Translations under genes and position numbers: made by a program
Part shown: one piece after another, positions 46,042-57,222 of the stretch
Layout: every line of letters begins with the position of its first letter
How positions within the stretch are numbered: the stretch's first letter is position 1
DNA from: Artemia franciscana
Taxonomy: Eukaryota; Arthropoda; Branchiopoda; Anostraca; Artemiidae
Direction: 5' to 3'
Length of the DNA: 64,000 nt
Assembly (NCBI RefSeq): GCF_032884065.1
Contig: NC_088866.1
Coordinates: forward strand, 32,159,519 to 32,223,518
Notes under the pieces: model-generated
Told to the model about the DNA's origin: nothing
The model's database searches: none
Seen by the model: only the letters and a program-made list of their open reading frames with translations

Positions 46042-46069
46042 TTTTTTTTTTTTTTTTTTTTTTTTTTTT
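46042..46069. repeat. Poly(T) tract
   Basis: A run of 28 T residues. No associated retroelement body was recognised on either side. Confidence 0.85.
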
Positions 46070-46589
46070 CTTTGACGTGTTTAAGTTTTGCGGGATCAAA
46101 CGGGTTATATTGAAATGCGTAAGCAATTACCATAAACAGAATGAGTTGCCAGTGAAAGAAGACACAAATTAATTTGATATTATGACAATGGTTCCTTCAC
46201 AGTATGTTATATGAGACGGGAAAATTCTTAAAACCTGACGTTGGTAGTTCAACTTACATTTTATTTTTGCAAACGACCAAATCATTCACCTCTATTTCTT
46301 CGAAATAAAAAACCATCGAAATATATAAGAACCATATTGTAAAAGAAAACGGAAATTACGTAGCATAACCACGCTTTTCCCATGGTTTGAAAAATACCCG
46401 ATTATTTTCTCCCACTATGCTAAAGCAATTTTGAAGAGGATTTTTCACTCTTCCTTTAAATACAAAATGTTTTAGAGAATAAAATTATAATATTAGTCGT
46501 TTTTACACTTTTATTATCTATAAGTGCGTAGAGTTCTCGTGATTGAACTAACCCCCAAATATTTTTAAAGATTTTTGTTTTCATAAATT

Positions 46590-46835
46590 ACTCCACCTCC
46601 CCAAAGCATATTCAGGAACGTGTTTGGAAGAGGGGGCTATATTTTGGGGAGATGTTTTTACACACAAAAAAAGACTTAAAATGTATGAAAAGTGGTTTAT
46701 ATAGATTTTTGTTACGTTTTGCGAGTCGGACAAAAAATTCGGGAAGGGATTCAAACTCAGTGACCTCCGTGGATACGGGCTTGCCCTACCTATAGTATTT
46801 GCCCCCCTCTCCCAAACACATGCATATTCCAAGTT
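46590..46835. repeat. Repeat E copy 1
   Basis: GTTACGTTTTGCGAGTCGGA-AAAAATTCGGGAAGGGATTCAAAC then TGACCTCCGTGGATACGGGC resembles 51855-51925 (GTTACGGTTTCACGAGTAGG, GGTTCAAACCTGGAT) and, more weakly, 60070-60175. It is non-coding; the boundaries are unclear. Confidence 0.45.
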
Positions 46836-47132
46836 GCCCTGACGCCAAAAGAGTATTTGACCATTTTTGTGACTGCCAATGAATAAGCAAAACGATTATA
46901 CTTCCCAATAGATTTTCGATCAAAAATTCTTAAGAGCCTGATTCACAAAAGTTAATTATCGGACGAGGAAAGTGACATTAATATGGGGGGAGGTGACTTA
47001 CGACATTATGTTGCATTGGTACCGGGTTAATGTCAAAGAAAAAGGTTGGTGGAATAAGACAGGTGAATTGTTTTAGAAAAAATACTTAGTTGGATTAGTA
47101 GGTAAATCAAATTGGACGTTATTAAGATGTGA

Positions 47133-47411
47133 GTCTGCTTCACAGCTTAGATATACAATACAGCTATGAAAACTCGATTTATTTTTGGGACACTGTGAGC
47201 AGTAGCGATGCTAGCGGCTGGAGACAGGAAACTGGCAGTCTGAATCTAAAAGATTGGAGCAATTGGACAAACAAAACAAAATTGCGTTCCGGCCTATGGT
47301 GTTGTAGTACGATCTAGGAGGCGCCAAGTTCAGAGCTTTATACCAAAAGCTTCTCATGGGCAAGATAGGAGTTTTCATAACTGTATTGTATATCTAAGCT
47401 GTGGTCTGCTT
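47133..47411. mobile_element. hAT-like MITE with 8-bp target site duplication
   Basis: A 263-bp element (47141-47403) has terminal inverted repeats of 35 bp with a single mismatch. The left end begins CACAGCTTAGATATACAATA, and the right end is its reverse complement. It is flanked on both sides by the identical 8-mer GTCTGCTT (47133-47140 and 47404-47411). An 8-bp duplication is the hallmark of the hAT superfamily. The interior has no transposase, so it is non-autonomous. The near-perfect ends suggest recent insertion. The 62-codon frame inside it is not a gene. Confidence 0.85.
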
Positions 47412-47694
47412 TTAGTTGTTTTTCCTCCTTTTCTTTATACATACCTTAAGACAGAACAAAAGACAGACAGACCTTCTCTCATTTTTGTTTAATTTAGTTT
47501 AATTGTTTTGTTTGTTTTTTTTTTCCGTTGACAAAGACTTCCAGGCGTGAAGCCAAAATATTTAGAATTTTTTATTATTTCTAGTTTCCCTTTTGTTTTT
47601 TCTTCTTTTTTTGTCACTGCCTTGTTTTAAAATTTTGTACCCGTTTTAATATATTTCCATTTGCATATTTTTTTGTTGTTGTTGAGAGATATAT

Positions 47695-48030
47695 CTAACT
47701 CAACAACATTCAGCTCAAGCCCGTTTATCTCGACTCTTGAAGCTCAACCTTCACTCAACTGAACGCCTGTTTAATTCAATCCCCATTCAGTTCAATCCCC
47801 TGTAGTTTAACCATTATTTAAACTCAACCCCATTTCAACCCAATGCGCCTCAACCCACTCAACTAAAATTCACTCAGTTCAACCCTCATTCTACCCCACC
47901 ACATTTATATCAGCCACATGTAACTCTACCCCACTCGACTCAATAATATGCGACTCAACCCCACGTAGCTCAGTCCTGAGGAGCTAAACCCCATTCAACT
48001 CAGTCTCGTGAAGATCATCCTACTCAACCA
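47695..48030. repeat. Degenerate minisatellite, CTCAACCCCATTCAA-type
   Basis: About twenty imperfect ~15-17-base units are built on CTCAACCCCAYTCAACTCAA (plus sense). The repeat is too degenerate to give a fixed period. No function is visible. Confidence 0.75.
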
Positions 48031-48084
48031 TCACTAGAACTCCATTATATTTGATAGTTTAACCAACCTTTTTCGATAGTAAAA

Positions 48085-49690
48085 TATCAAACAGTTCGTG
48101 GTAACGAACTGCTCGTAAGGAGTGACTCAGCCCAATAGTATACGAAACTCAAGAAAACAGAATTTTAATGAAAATAGGTACGTTAAAAAAAGTTGGTTTT
48201 CAATGTTGATTTCAAATATATAAAATCCATTAAGTTTATTACTGCCTATAAAAAGCTACAAACCTGAAAAAAATTGCCAGGTTTTCAAAAAATGGGAAAC
48301 ACCCACAAAAGGTCAGGAAGTTTTAGTGAAAATCACACCATCAGATTCAGCTTATTAGAGAACCCTTTCTGCAGAGGTGTTTCAAGTTCTTATGTTTTAT
48401 TTATGGTATTGTGTATTTTTGTGCCAGAGGAAAGATGACAAATGTGTGTTTTTTTTTTTTGTTCGTTTCTTTTTCTTCCCAAGGTGACCAAAAAGATTTG
48501 AAGTGACCAAAAAGATTTGAGGGCAACTAGTCCCCCTCTTACCCCTTTTTCTAAAGTTATCCGATCACAATTTTGATATAGCCATTTTTGTTCAACCTAG
48601 TTCAAAAGTCCAGCAGCAGTGCCTTTGGCAATGACATGATCCCCCAAAGCCCGTTGGGAAAGGGGTGTAAGTTATGAAGTTTATCCATTGTTTACATACG
48701 CTATTTTTCAATGGGAAGTATATAGACATTTTTTTCTTCGAGGGGGGGGGAGGATTTCTACGGGGGAATTTTTCAAGATTAGGTTTTATCCGTGGAGAGA
48801 GAAGTTTCCGGGAATGATCTTTCCAGGGGGGAAATTTAAACAGAGGGAATTTACAATAATTCCCATACGAAATTATTTTTATTTATCTTACTTTCTCTTT
48901 GGCGACTCAATTTTATATATACCGATGTTCCGGTTTTTTTTTTCAACGGAGTTGTCATGACCTGGGGTATTTTTCTGTAAGGGGCGAAATTTCTACAGGA
49001 GAAGTTCTCTATGGGGGATTTTTCGACGGGGAAAGCTTTCTATTGGGAGGGGAGATTTTTGAGGGAAAATTTGCACGGAGAGAGATTTTCATTTGAAAAG
49101 GATCAGTAATTAAATAAAAGACAAATTTTTTTTCAAATGAAAGTAGGCAAGAAGAACTTTCTAGGCGGAATTGTCCGCACGAAATATTCCGGGAGGGGGA
49201 TTTTCAGTAATGATGGAGTTGTCTGGGGGGGGGGTATTTTATATTGAAGGAATTTTCCATGCAAGAGTTTTTCTTGAGTGGTTTTCCATGGAGGGGAGGG
49301 GCATATTTCCCGGCAATATTTGAAAAGTGATAAGAAATAAATTGAAAAAACAGAAGTTTTTTCAACTGAAAGGAGCAACATTAAAACTTAAAACGAACAG
49401 AAATCGTTCCATGCATGAGGAGAACTGCCCCCTCCTCAATACCTCGTTCTTTAACGTTACAGTTTGGTATTTTTTCCCAATTCTTTCAGAACAGCTCCTG
49501 AAGCACAAGGGCCGTTAAATTAGAATAAGAAGCCTTTGGAAAGTACTAAAAAACTTTAGCATGAAGAGCCAGGTATTGAAGTGAGGCAACTCCCCTTACG
49601 GAATTATTACACAGAATGACTATTGTTCTTTTTAAGTTTTAATGTTGCTCCTTACTTTCAAACTGTTGAAAAACTTTTTTTTTTATTATT
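48085..49690 (+). repeat. Repeat A, long diverged copy
   Basis: It starts CAAACAGTTCGTGGTAACGA at about 48088 and ends GTTGCTCCTTACTTTCAAAC at about 49665. It includes the GGGGGAATTTTTC-rich centre (48740-49290) and a hairpin pair at 49440-49580. It lies 1.3 kb upstream of transporter gene 2. Confidence 0.75.
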
Positions 49691-50900
49691 TCATCCATCT
49701 AAAACCAATTTGTCAAGAGAGACTTGTATTCTCATAATTCAGAAAAAAGACAAAAGACTCTTTGTATCCGATTAGCCAAATATGGGTTGACTCGAAAGGA
49801 CACCTGGATTGAATTGAATTGAGTTATGGGCTGATATGTAATAGAACCATCTTGACAAGAAGTCGATAATTGTCAGCCATGAAATACACGTTGTTCCGCG
49901 AAATTTTGAGTTGGAGCCCGTTCAAAGGTGATGTTGTTGGTTAGGAATTTTACCTAATGGAAATGTTGTTGTCTTTTTGTTTGTTTTTTTCTAATGGGTA
50001 AATGGGTATATTCAACAGTTTTTTTCTTCTCGGTAATATAAATTTTGAATTATAGTCCGCTGAAGTACGGCATTGTCAGCTATGTTTTTTTTCTGACTTT
50101 AACTTCTTTTTTCAATAACGTGCATTGCTGACGAATTTATATTGATTAAACTGAAAGTCGAAAGAGTGACAGTGATTTGGCTAAATAAGATCTTAGATAT
50201 TCATTAAATACACCAAAAATATATTAAAACGTCATAAAATCTAGAATTCACTATTATTTCGAATTCTCCTCAGATTTTAACTTATTTTTGAAAATTCGGC
50301 AAGTGGTTTTCACGATATTTCTTATGAAAAAAAGAAAGAAACTAAAATAGCTGATGCTGGATGTAAAGGCAAAAAACAGTATGGTGACTCTGAAGACTTA
50401 TTTCTATTTAGATAGTTTTACAGGTAAGAGCTTAGGATATATTTTTTGAAGCTGTTCTAGTGTCCCTCTTGAAAAATTTTACCTAATATTCCCCTCTTAC
50501 GTATCCTTGGAAACTTTTTGTGGATAATCGTGTTTTGGACAAATAAATTGTATGAACAATTTATATTAGACTAACTATTTTTCCCAAACAGCTCTTTGGC
50601 ATCATACCATTTTTACTAAACTTTTGGCAAAGCCAGAGCTAACAATTTTCAAAGAAAGTGGAGGGGGGATTACAACTAAAATAATCTTGTTGTTGCCCCA
50701 TTTCTGAAACCTGAAAGAGTTATGTCCTTGCCTCCATCACCACATTCATAGGCTGTTGTACGTGATGATAGCCGGCTCGTCTAATAAGACCTAAAAAGCT
50801 GAATCTGCGTCATGCAGGAGCAGCTAAACGGGTTAATCCAAACATTCGTTGGGAAACTATATCATGGAAAAAGTTTTTAGCAACTGGCGGCGATTTTTGA
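49690..50900. other. Upstream region of transporter gene 2, no recognised features
   Basis: I see no repeat boundary or gene here. It probably contains upstream regulatory DNA of gene 2, but I can name no motif beyond the TATA-like word listed separately. Confidence 0.35.
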
Positions 50901-50908
50901 AATGAGAA

Positions 50909-50914
50909 TATAAG
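50909..50914 (+). promoter_or_regulatory. Candidate TATA box of transporter gene 2
   Basis: TATAAG lies 45 bases before the ATG at 50959, with a start of transcription expected around 50940. This would give a very short 5' leader, so an upstream non-coding exon remains possible. Motif and position only. Confidence 0.3.
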
Positions 50915-50958
50915 CACAGCAGTAACCGCTTTTTAAGTTAGTGCTTATTTAGGTTAGA

Positions 50959-51145
50959 ATGGAAACACAAACAGTAAAATTGAGTTCGGCTAAAGATAAA
51001 TCTGTTAAAGGATGGATTATTGTGATGGCATGTTTTATGTCAAATTTTCTGATTTTTGGAATTCATAATTGTTTTGGTCTAATATCCGAACAGCTAAAAT
51101 CCGAGCTAAGCCAATCAGATGGTCAGAATGTTGTTGCAAAAATAT
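50959..51145 (+). CDS. SLC16/MCT-like transporter gene 2, exon 1
   Basis: This is the first coding exon of a proton-linked monocarboxylate-type transporter. It starts at ATG (GTTAGAATGG context) after in-frame stops and ends with one base of a codon before GTAAGT at 51146. It encodes 62 residues: a short charged N-terminus, then transmembrane helix 1 (VKGWIIVMACFMSNFLIFGI, then HNCFGLISEQLK). Helix 1 of MCTs normally carries [D/E]-G-[G/S]-[W/F]-[G/A]-W. Here that place reads SVKGWII, lacking the acidic residue. The FGIHNCFGL segment fits the MCT10/14-like branch. It joins in phase to 57223. Confidence 0.75.
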
Positions 51146-51860
51146 GTAAGTAGATTTATGTTTCATAAGAGGTACTTTGTTCCTTTGACTGTTCAATTAC
51201 TTTTCATGAGGAAATGGGCAAATGATAGATTTTAAAAATAACTATTTTGGTATTTTTATCGAAAAATACCCTTTTTGGGTATTTTCACTGGGAAAAAAAA
51301 ATCAAGAAAAAAAATTACTCCTAGATTTGAAAAAAAAAACATATTCTGCCCCCAAGCAATATTTTCGTGAATTGGCGCCACTACAGAAAGCTTAAGAAGG
51401 TGCAGTTATCCTTTGAAGGCGTTGTTATCTCTGAGAATCAACAGATTAAGAAAATATGGACTATTGTGGACGAGGAGCATTGTCGAATTTAAATAGTTAG
51501 TTTGGCTTTTTTTTATAGTCCAACTTGGCAACACTGAAGAAAATTTGATACTGTCCTAAAAAATTGATTAGCCTACTATCAAAATTCCCAAAAAAATCTT
51601 AGAATATCGCGGTTTTCAATATGAATTGACCTAAGATGGGTTCGGGAGACAAAAATTTGGTACTTCAAGGCACTTTAAAAACATTTTCTTGGAGCTTAAT
51701 TTTATGTACTCAAGCTTCCATTTAATATCATATAAATATACTACACTTATAGTAATTAACAAAAATAAAAATGTCTTAGTGTCTAAGTTTGAGGATATTG
51801 GGGTGGGGTGGGTTTACAAAAAAATCAAATTCATCAAAAATTTGTTAAAATGTATTTAGT
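51146..51860 (+). other. Intron 1 of transporter gene 2, proximal part
   Basis: The intron runs from 51146 to 57222. This first part holds a dispersed fragment at 51607-51645 (TATCGCGGTTTTCA...CCTAAGATGGGTTC) shared with 45422-45460, and otherwise nothing recognised. Confidence 0.4.
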
Positions 51861-51960
51861 TACGGTTTCACGAGTAGGACAAAAATTTGGAGTGGTGGTT
51901 CAAACCTGGATGTAGTCTTGGGCATAGCCTAAATCGCTTCTGCCCAGAAAATATATTCAA
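51770..51960. repeat. Repeat E copy 2
   Basis: GTTACGGTTTCACGAGTAGG and GGTTCAAACCTGGATGTAG match the order of copy 1 at 46710-46770. Immediately to the right (about 51985-52065) is a separate block, GGCCGGGATTTACCAATAGA then CCCACTAGGCCCGG, with a doubled ATTTTTTTCTTAACAAAA word at 52083-52125. Confidence 0.45.
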
Positions 51961-52309
51961 ATGGTTAGGCTTTATTAGGCAATCTATGCCCAGGCCGGGA
52001 TTTACCAATAGACCCACTAGGCCCGGATCTAGGGGCGTACAATGCCAGGAGGCGCAATGAATTATCAATGAGTGATTTTTTTCACTCATTTTTTTCTTAA
52101 CAAAAGATTTTTTTCTTAACAAAAATTGGACTGATGCTATTTATCGTCAAAGTGCCAGGTGTAGGCTACTCCGCCGCCACGCTGCCTATTCACAGAAAAG
52201 TGATCTTAAAACAACACAGGAATTATGTGTCACCCAACAATGGCAGCTAAGAGTTCGGTATCATGTCTCTCTTTCATAACTTTTGAGTCATCAGTTACGT
52301 TCTGTTCAG

Positions 52310-52894
52310 TACTTCCACTATCCTGAATTTTCGGGGACTTCCCTAAAAATCTCGCAAAAACGGAGCAGCAAAAACGCTTGGGGCTAGTAGCGTCAAAGCT
52401 TTATATCCAGCCCTACCTATGCCTAATACTTCCACTATCCTGAATTTTCGGGGACTTCCCTAAAAATCTCGCAAAAACAGAGCAGCAAAAACGCTTGGGG
52501 CTAGTAGCGTCAAAGCTTTATATCCAGCCCTACCTATGCCTAATACTTCCACTATCCTGAATTTTCGGGGACTTCCCTAAAAATCTCGCAAAAACAGAGC
52601 ACCAAAAACGCTTGGGGCTAGTAGCGTCAAAGCTTTATATCCAGCCCTACCTATGCCTAATACTTCCACTGTCCTGAATTTTCGGGGACTTCCCTAAAAA
52701 TCTTGCAAAAACAGAGCAGCAAAAACGCTTGGGGCTAGTAGCGTCAAAGCTTTATATCCAGCCCTACCTATGCCTAATACTTCCACTATCCTGAATTTTC
52801 GGGGACTTCCCTAAAAATCTCGCATAAACAGAGCAGCAAAAACGCTTGGGGCTAGTAGCGTCAAAGCTTTATATCCAGCCCTACCTATGCCTAA
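52310..52894 (+). repeat. Five tandem 117-bp units
   Basis: TACTTCCACTRTCCTGAATT recurs at 52310, 52427, 52544, 52661 and 52778, exactly 117 bases apart, and the last unit ends at 52894 with GCCTAA. Units differ by only a few single bases (for example ACTATCC/ACTGTCC, CTCGC/CTTGC, AGCAGC/AGCACC). It lies wholly in intron 1 of transporter gene 2. There is no coding frame. The near identity indicates recent expansion or ongoing homogenisation. Confidence 0.95.
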
Positions 52895-52899
52895 TTGAT

Positions 52900-53750
52900 A
52901 ACATAATTCTTAGCTTCTACGTTTGTATCCCTGGAAATTTCCCCGCATTCCTGGTGGATTAAAAGTTTCTTGAGTGATCCTCATGTCCTTTTATGGACGA
53001 CTTTTCGCAAATATTTAGTTTCTCAGCTATTTGCATTGTATGGTTCATAAAGGGCTTTAGTCCAAAATAACAAAAAAAAATTTCCAAACGACTCAGTACA
53101 CATATTTAAACGCAACCGTTGAACCGTTATGACGCATAAATTTGCCGCAAAAAAAAACGGATAATTAGACAGACCCCGAAAAAAAAACGGTTTTTGTACG
53201 AAGACACCTAAGTGTGAACCAAGGGTTAAGCATAAGATAGTACGTCACTAAGGAGTAACTACTTTTTATTTGAAAATATACTATTACCAGTTACATAGAA
53301 CGTTTAGAAATCTTGCGTTGAATAAAAGTACATAAAAGCCAAAGACCTTTGGTGAACCCTAGTTTGACTAAATCTCTCTCCTGTAGATTATTTTTTGCGA
53401 CCAAACCCCGGAAATCGACAAATCAATTGTTAATTTGGGTGTGTGCCGTAATGACGTCACTGTGGTATGATTAAGTTGTGACTGGGAATGCAGACAAGAG
53501 AGAAAAAAAATCAAGTCATACTGTAGAGAAAATCACGAAAAAAAAAATCAAGAAAAGTAAAAAAAAATCAAGTCGAACTATATTTTAATGATAAAAAACA
53601 GGATTTAATTCTTTTAAACAGTTTGCCAGCGACTGCAGCGTGCGTGAATCAGTAGCAAGGTAATCCAAAAGGCTTTATATAATGTTTCTTGAGAGTTAGA
53701 TTTAAACCCCTCCCCCTTTATAAAGGCTAATTATATCTTTTTTGTCCATT
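52900..53750. other. Intronic DNA without recognised features
   Basis: This is AT-rich intron sequence with several A runs (53080-53180, 53500-53570). No gene or repeat boundary was recognised. Confidence 0.4.
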
Positions 53751-53754
53751 TTTT

Positions 53755-53900
53755 TTTATTTGGAGTCACTAATAGATAGTCTCAATGCAATTTAAGACTC
53801 TTCGGTGGCTGGAATCAATCCCCAGCCCACGTATAGCCAAACAGAAATCAACCTCCACTGTGCTATCGCAGTGTTGGACATGCTTCCACAAAAATCTTAC
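53755..53900 (-). mobile_element. tRNA-derived SINE, reverse
   Basis: On the minus strand a perfect A box TAGCACAGTGG (53865-53855) and a near B box GGATTGATTCC (53821-53811) are separated by 33 bases, the same A box and spacing as the SINE at 36745. The fold is not a proper cloverleaf. Confidence 0.6.
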
Positions 53901-53929
53901 TACCAGAATGACTTTCTGGGCCCTGGATG

Positions 53930-54075
53930 TGTTGCTGTAGCTGATTAAAGCTCTGATTTGGCAACACAAATCCCCAGGTGCTATTCCTGCTGCCGTTAGG
54001 CAGGGCGAAATGCCTGCTATATGTCCTTGTAAAAAAGACTTAGCAACTCAAATGTCGATTTGACGTTCTATACGC
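53930..54075 (+). mobile_element. tRNA-derived SINE, forward, diverged
   Basis: GCTCTGATTTGGCAACACAA, GCTGCCGTTAGGCAGGGCGA and CAAATGTCGATTTGACG line up with 36776-36895 (GCTCTTCTTGGCAACACGG ... GCGACAAGC ... GAAACGTCGATTCC). The A box is decayed (TAGCTGATTAA). It is tail to tail with the reverse SINE just to its left. Confidence 0.55.
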
Positions 54076-54264
54076 CATCATTGGTTCTAGAGGGTGTTTA
54101 TGCTTTTATGCTGTATCTAAGAAGCCTAAATAAGTAATTCTTTTACAAACTACGAATAACAGTCGATAAAATTCCAAAGACGTTTCTGTAAAAGTTTCCT
54201 ACTTCTTAAAAAACTTAACACAAGAAAAGGTTCATTCAAAATGAAATTTACCTAATACCATCAA

Positions 54265-55995
54265 AGAGTTTGTGGTAACAAACTGTAAAATAGGAGGGAC
54301 TCGGCTTAATAGTAACCGAAACTCTACAAAACAGAAGTTTTACATCAGTAGACAGCATCAAAAGAATTGGCTTATTATGCTGATTCCACATATATAAGAC
54401 TCATTAAGCTTAGTGTTACCCATCAAAAGGAACAACCCTGAAAAAATTTGCCTGTTTTTTGAAAAAAAGGAGAAAAAAACCCTGAAAAATTAAGGAATCT
54501 TACTACAAATTCCAGTATCAGATTCAGCACATCAGAGAACTATACTCTATACTGTAGAGATTGCAAGCTCCCATCTGGAAAAAATGTGGAATTTTGTATC
54601 TTATTTTGCCAACAGAAAGATCATCGTTGCATATTTATTTGTTGATTTTTTTTTTGTTCGTTTTATTTTCCCTACGGAAGATCGTATTGAACCAATCGTC
54701 CAAAGAATACCGAGAGAGAGCTCACTCGAACAAAAATTAAAAGTTCTTGTGTCCTTTATAGTTGAACAAAAAGATTGGAGGGCAATTGGCCCCCTCCCAC
54801 ACTCCCTTTCCTCCAAAGTCGTAAGATCAAAATTTTGAGATACCTATTTTGTAAAACATATTTGAAAGGTTCAATAATTATGACTTTGGGGATAACACAA
54901 TTCCTACAGCGTCAGGGGAAAGGTCTGTAATTTATAAAATTTGCCCATTATTTACGTATAGTATTTGTTATTGGGAAGTATGCATACATTTTTTAGGGGG
55001 GGGGGGCTGAATTATCAGATGGGGGATTTACATAGGAATAATTTTTCCATGGGAGGGAAGTTTCCAGGAGGTAAACTTTTCAGGGGAAATTTTACACTGG
55101 GTGAATTGGCCAGAATTCCTATGCGAAATTCTTTTTATTTGTCTTCCTTTCTCTTTTCCACCCAATTTTACATGTGCAGACGTTAAGGGTAATTGTCCGG
55201 GGTAAGTTTTCACCGGGTTTGAATTGTCTAGAGGATCTTCCCATGGGGAGGGAAGTTCCATGGGAGAAGATTTCCATGAGGGAAATTTCCGTGGAAGAAA
55301 TTTTCCATTGGGAAATTTTTTCTGATACAACTTTTCCCTTGGGAGGGGTGATTTCCAGGAAAAAAAATTCACAGAGGGGAATTTCCTGAATGATAGGAAA
55401 AACAATCAAAAGTCTAATCAAAAGTTTTTATCAAAACTTTATTGGGGCATTTGAAATTGTCCAGGAGTTTCCCTGGCAGTAGGCAGGGGGGGGGGGGTAT
55501 TTTACATGGGAGAGCTTTTCATGGAGGTATTCTCCGTGAAGGGAGGATTTTACCATAGTCGACCATATTGTTTAATAGTGCGTGCTAATAGTTAAAATTT
55601 GTTATATTTTACTATTTTACTATTATATTATACTATTTTACTATTATTTTACTATTATATTTTCACTACATGTTTGCTTTTTATGATTTTGATTTAGAGG
55701 GGAGCCATATTTCCTGGTATGATTTGAAAAACGGCCCAAAATTAAATAAAAAGAAGTTTTTTTAACTGAAAGTAAGCAACAACATTACAATTTAAAACGA
55801 AAAGAAATTATTACGTGTATGAGGGGGTTATCCTCTCTTCCATATCTCACTCTTTATGCTAAAGTTTGACTTTTGTCCAAAACCTTTAGAGCGACTCTTA
55901 AATCAAAAAGGTCCTTTAATTAAAACAATAAAAAGCTTTTTTTTTTTAAGCACTAAACAACTTTAGCGCGAAGAGCACGGTATCTGATTAGCTAG
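54265..55995 (+). repeat. Repeat A, long diverged copy in intron 1
   Basis: It starts GAGTTTGTGGTAACAAACTG (the palindrome is mutated symmetrically: GTTTG / CAAAC in place of GTTCG / CGAAC). It passes through the GATCGTATTGAACC and GGAGGGCAATTGGCCCCCTC blocks and the GGGAAATTTTCC-rich centre (54990-55560). It ends in a partial hairpin at 55790-55985. Confidence 0.7.
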
Positions 55996-57222
55996 TTTCA
56001 AGTTAGCTGGGACAGAAAATAAGTCTGAATAAAGTGTCTATTCCCTGCGGCTAAGGATTGAAAAAGCAGCTCTGGGATTGGCCGACAGTACGTAAATTAA
56101 AGAAAAATATATACATTGAATTTTGCTCCTGACTGTAACTAGGTCCAAAATTTCCCTAAATGTATATCCAGTGAAACCTACTTATCAAGTCATATTATCA
56201 GGTGTGATACGCATCGTCCAAGACATCGATGCTTAGGCTGCTCCCAATCACAAGTGTAAATGCGAGTTCGTGCTCTGGTTTGGGAAGTCAGCTTCCTTTT
56301 TCACTGATATTCCCAGCTAGCACAAAACCGCGCGAGCGCGACCATAAGTTGCCAAACTAACAAGAATTAATTAAAGTTAGAAAGAGATCCCAAGCTACAA
56401 GTCGAACATATTTTCCATCAGTGGTTTATATAATGCAAATTATTACACAGCTTTAAATCAATTTATAAATTTCACCATTCTCTTGACTTTACATCTCCAA
56501 CTTCATGAGGTGGATAGTGTTTTCGAAAATGTTTACAGAATCATAGCAGAAATAAAACTACTTATACCACTTTATAGAGATAAGATGATAAAGACAATGA
56601 AGGTTTGATCAATTTTTTTCCAGTTAACATCCGAAATAATATTCACTATAGGGTCTGATTTGCCAGGTCGGCTTTCATTGTGTATACATGACTGACATTT
56701 TTTAGACTAAGACCTGGTTTGTCATTAATATCTTCCCGAGATTTTGTGCATAGCTGACAACAGTGACATATACTTTTATGAACACAGCCACAAACATAGG
56801 ATTAATTATTTAGCCTTTCAGGAGATTTTCTCATCAATATCGGTGAAGTTTGTCTTCATAAGCTTTTCTCACTTGCAAGACCAGATAGATTTCCAAGATA
56901 TATTTAAATCTTTCAAAAATTGTACTTTTGTTAGCTTTCTGCTCGAAAATAACACTTTGAAGCATTTTTACTTGCATGGATGGGCTGTGTCATACCAAGT
57001 ATCTGATAACACTACTTCGAAGTATTGGCACAGTTTTCTGGCATTTTATTCTATCTAGACATTCATTTCAACAAGTTTCCAAGAATACAATGAAAAACAA
57101 CTCAACGGTGCTTGCTTTCGCACGGAGATAACCGTAAAAACAAATTTAAAAAATTCCTAGGTGGCAAAAAAAAAATTCCTGTAACTTCTAAAATATATTA
57201 GTCACATACGGATATTTTCTAG
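55996..57222 (+). other. Distal intron 1 of transporter gene 2
   Basis: No repeat or gene is recognised here. The exon 2 acceptor (TATTTTCTAG, AG at 57221-57222) closes the intron. A 104-codon frame at 56744-57058 has no family resemblance. Confidence 0.4.

Noticed and set aside
47129..47317. 62-codon frame starting at the left end of the hAT-like MITE
   Set aside because: It lies within the non-coding interior and inverted end of the MITE and resembles no transposase.
52310..52894. Possible CRISPR-like array
   Set aside because: The 117-bp units are directly adjacent with no unique spacers, and the DNA is clearly eukaryotic.
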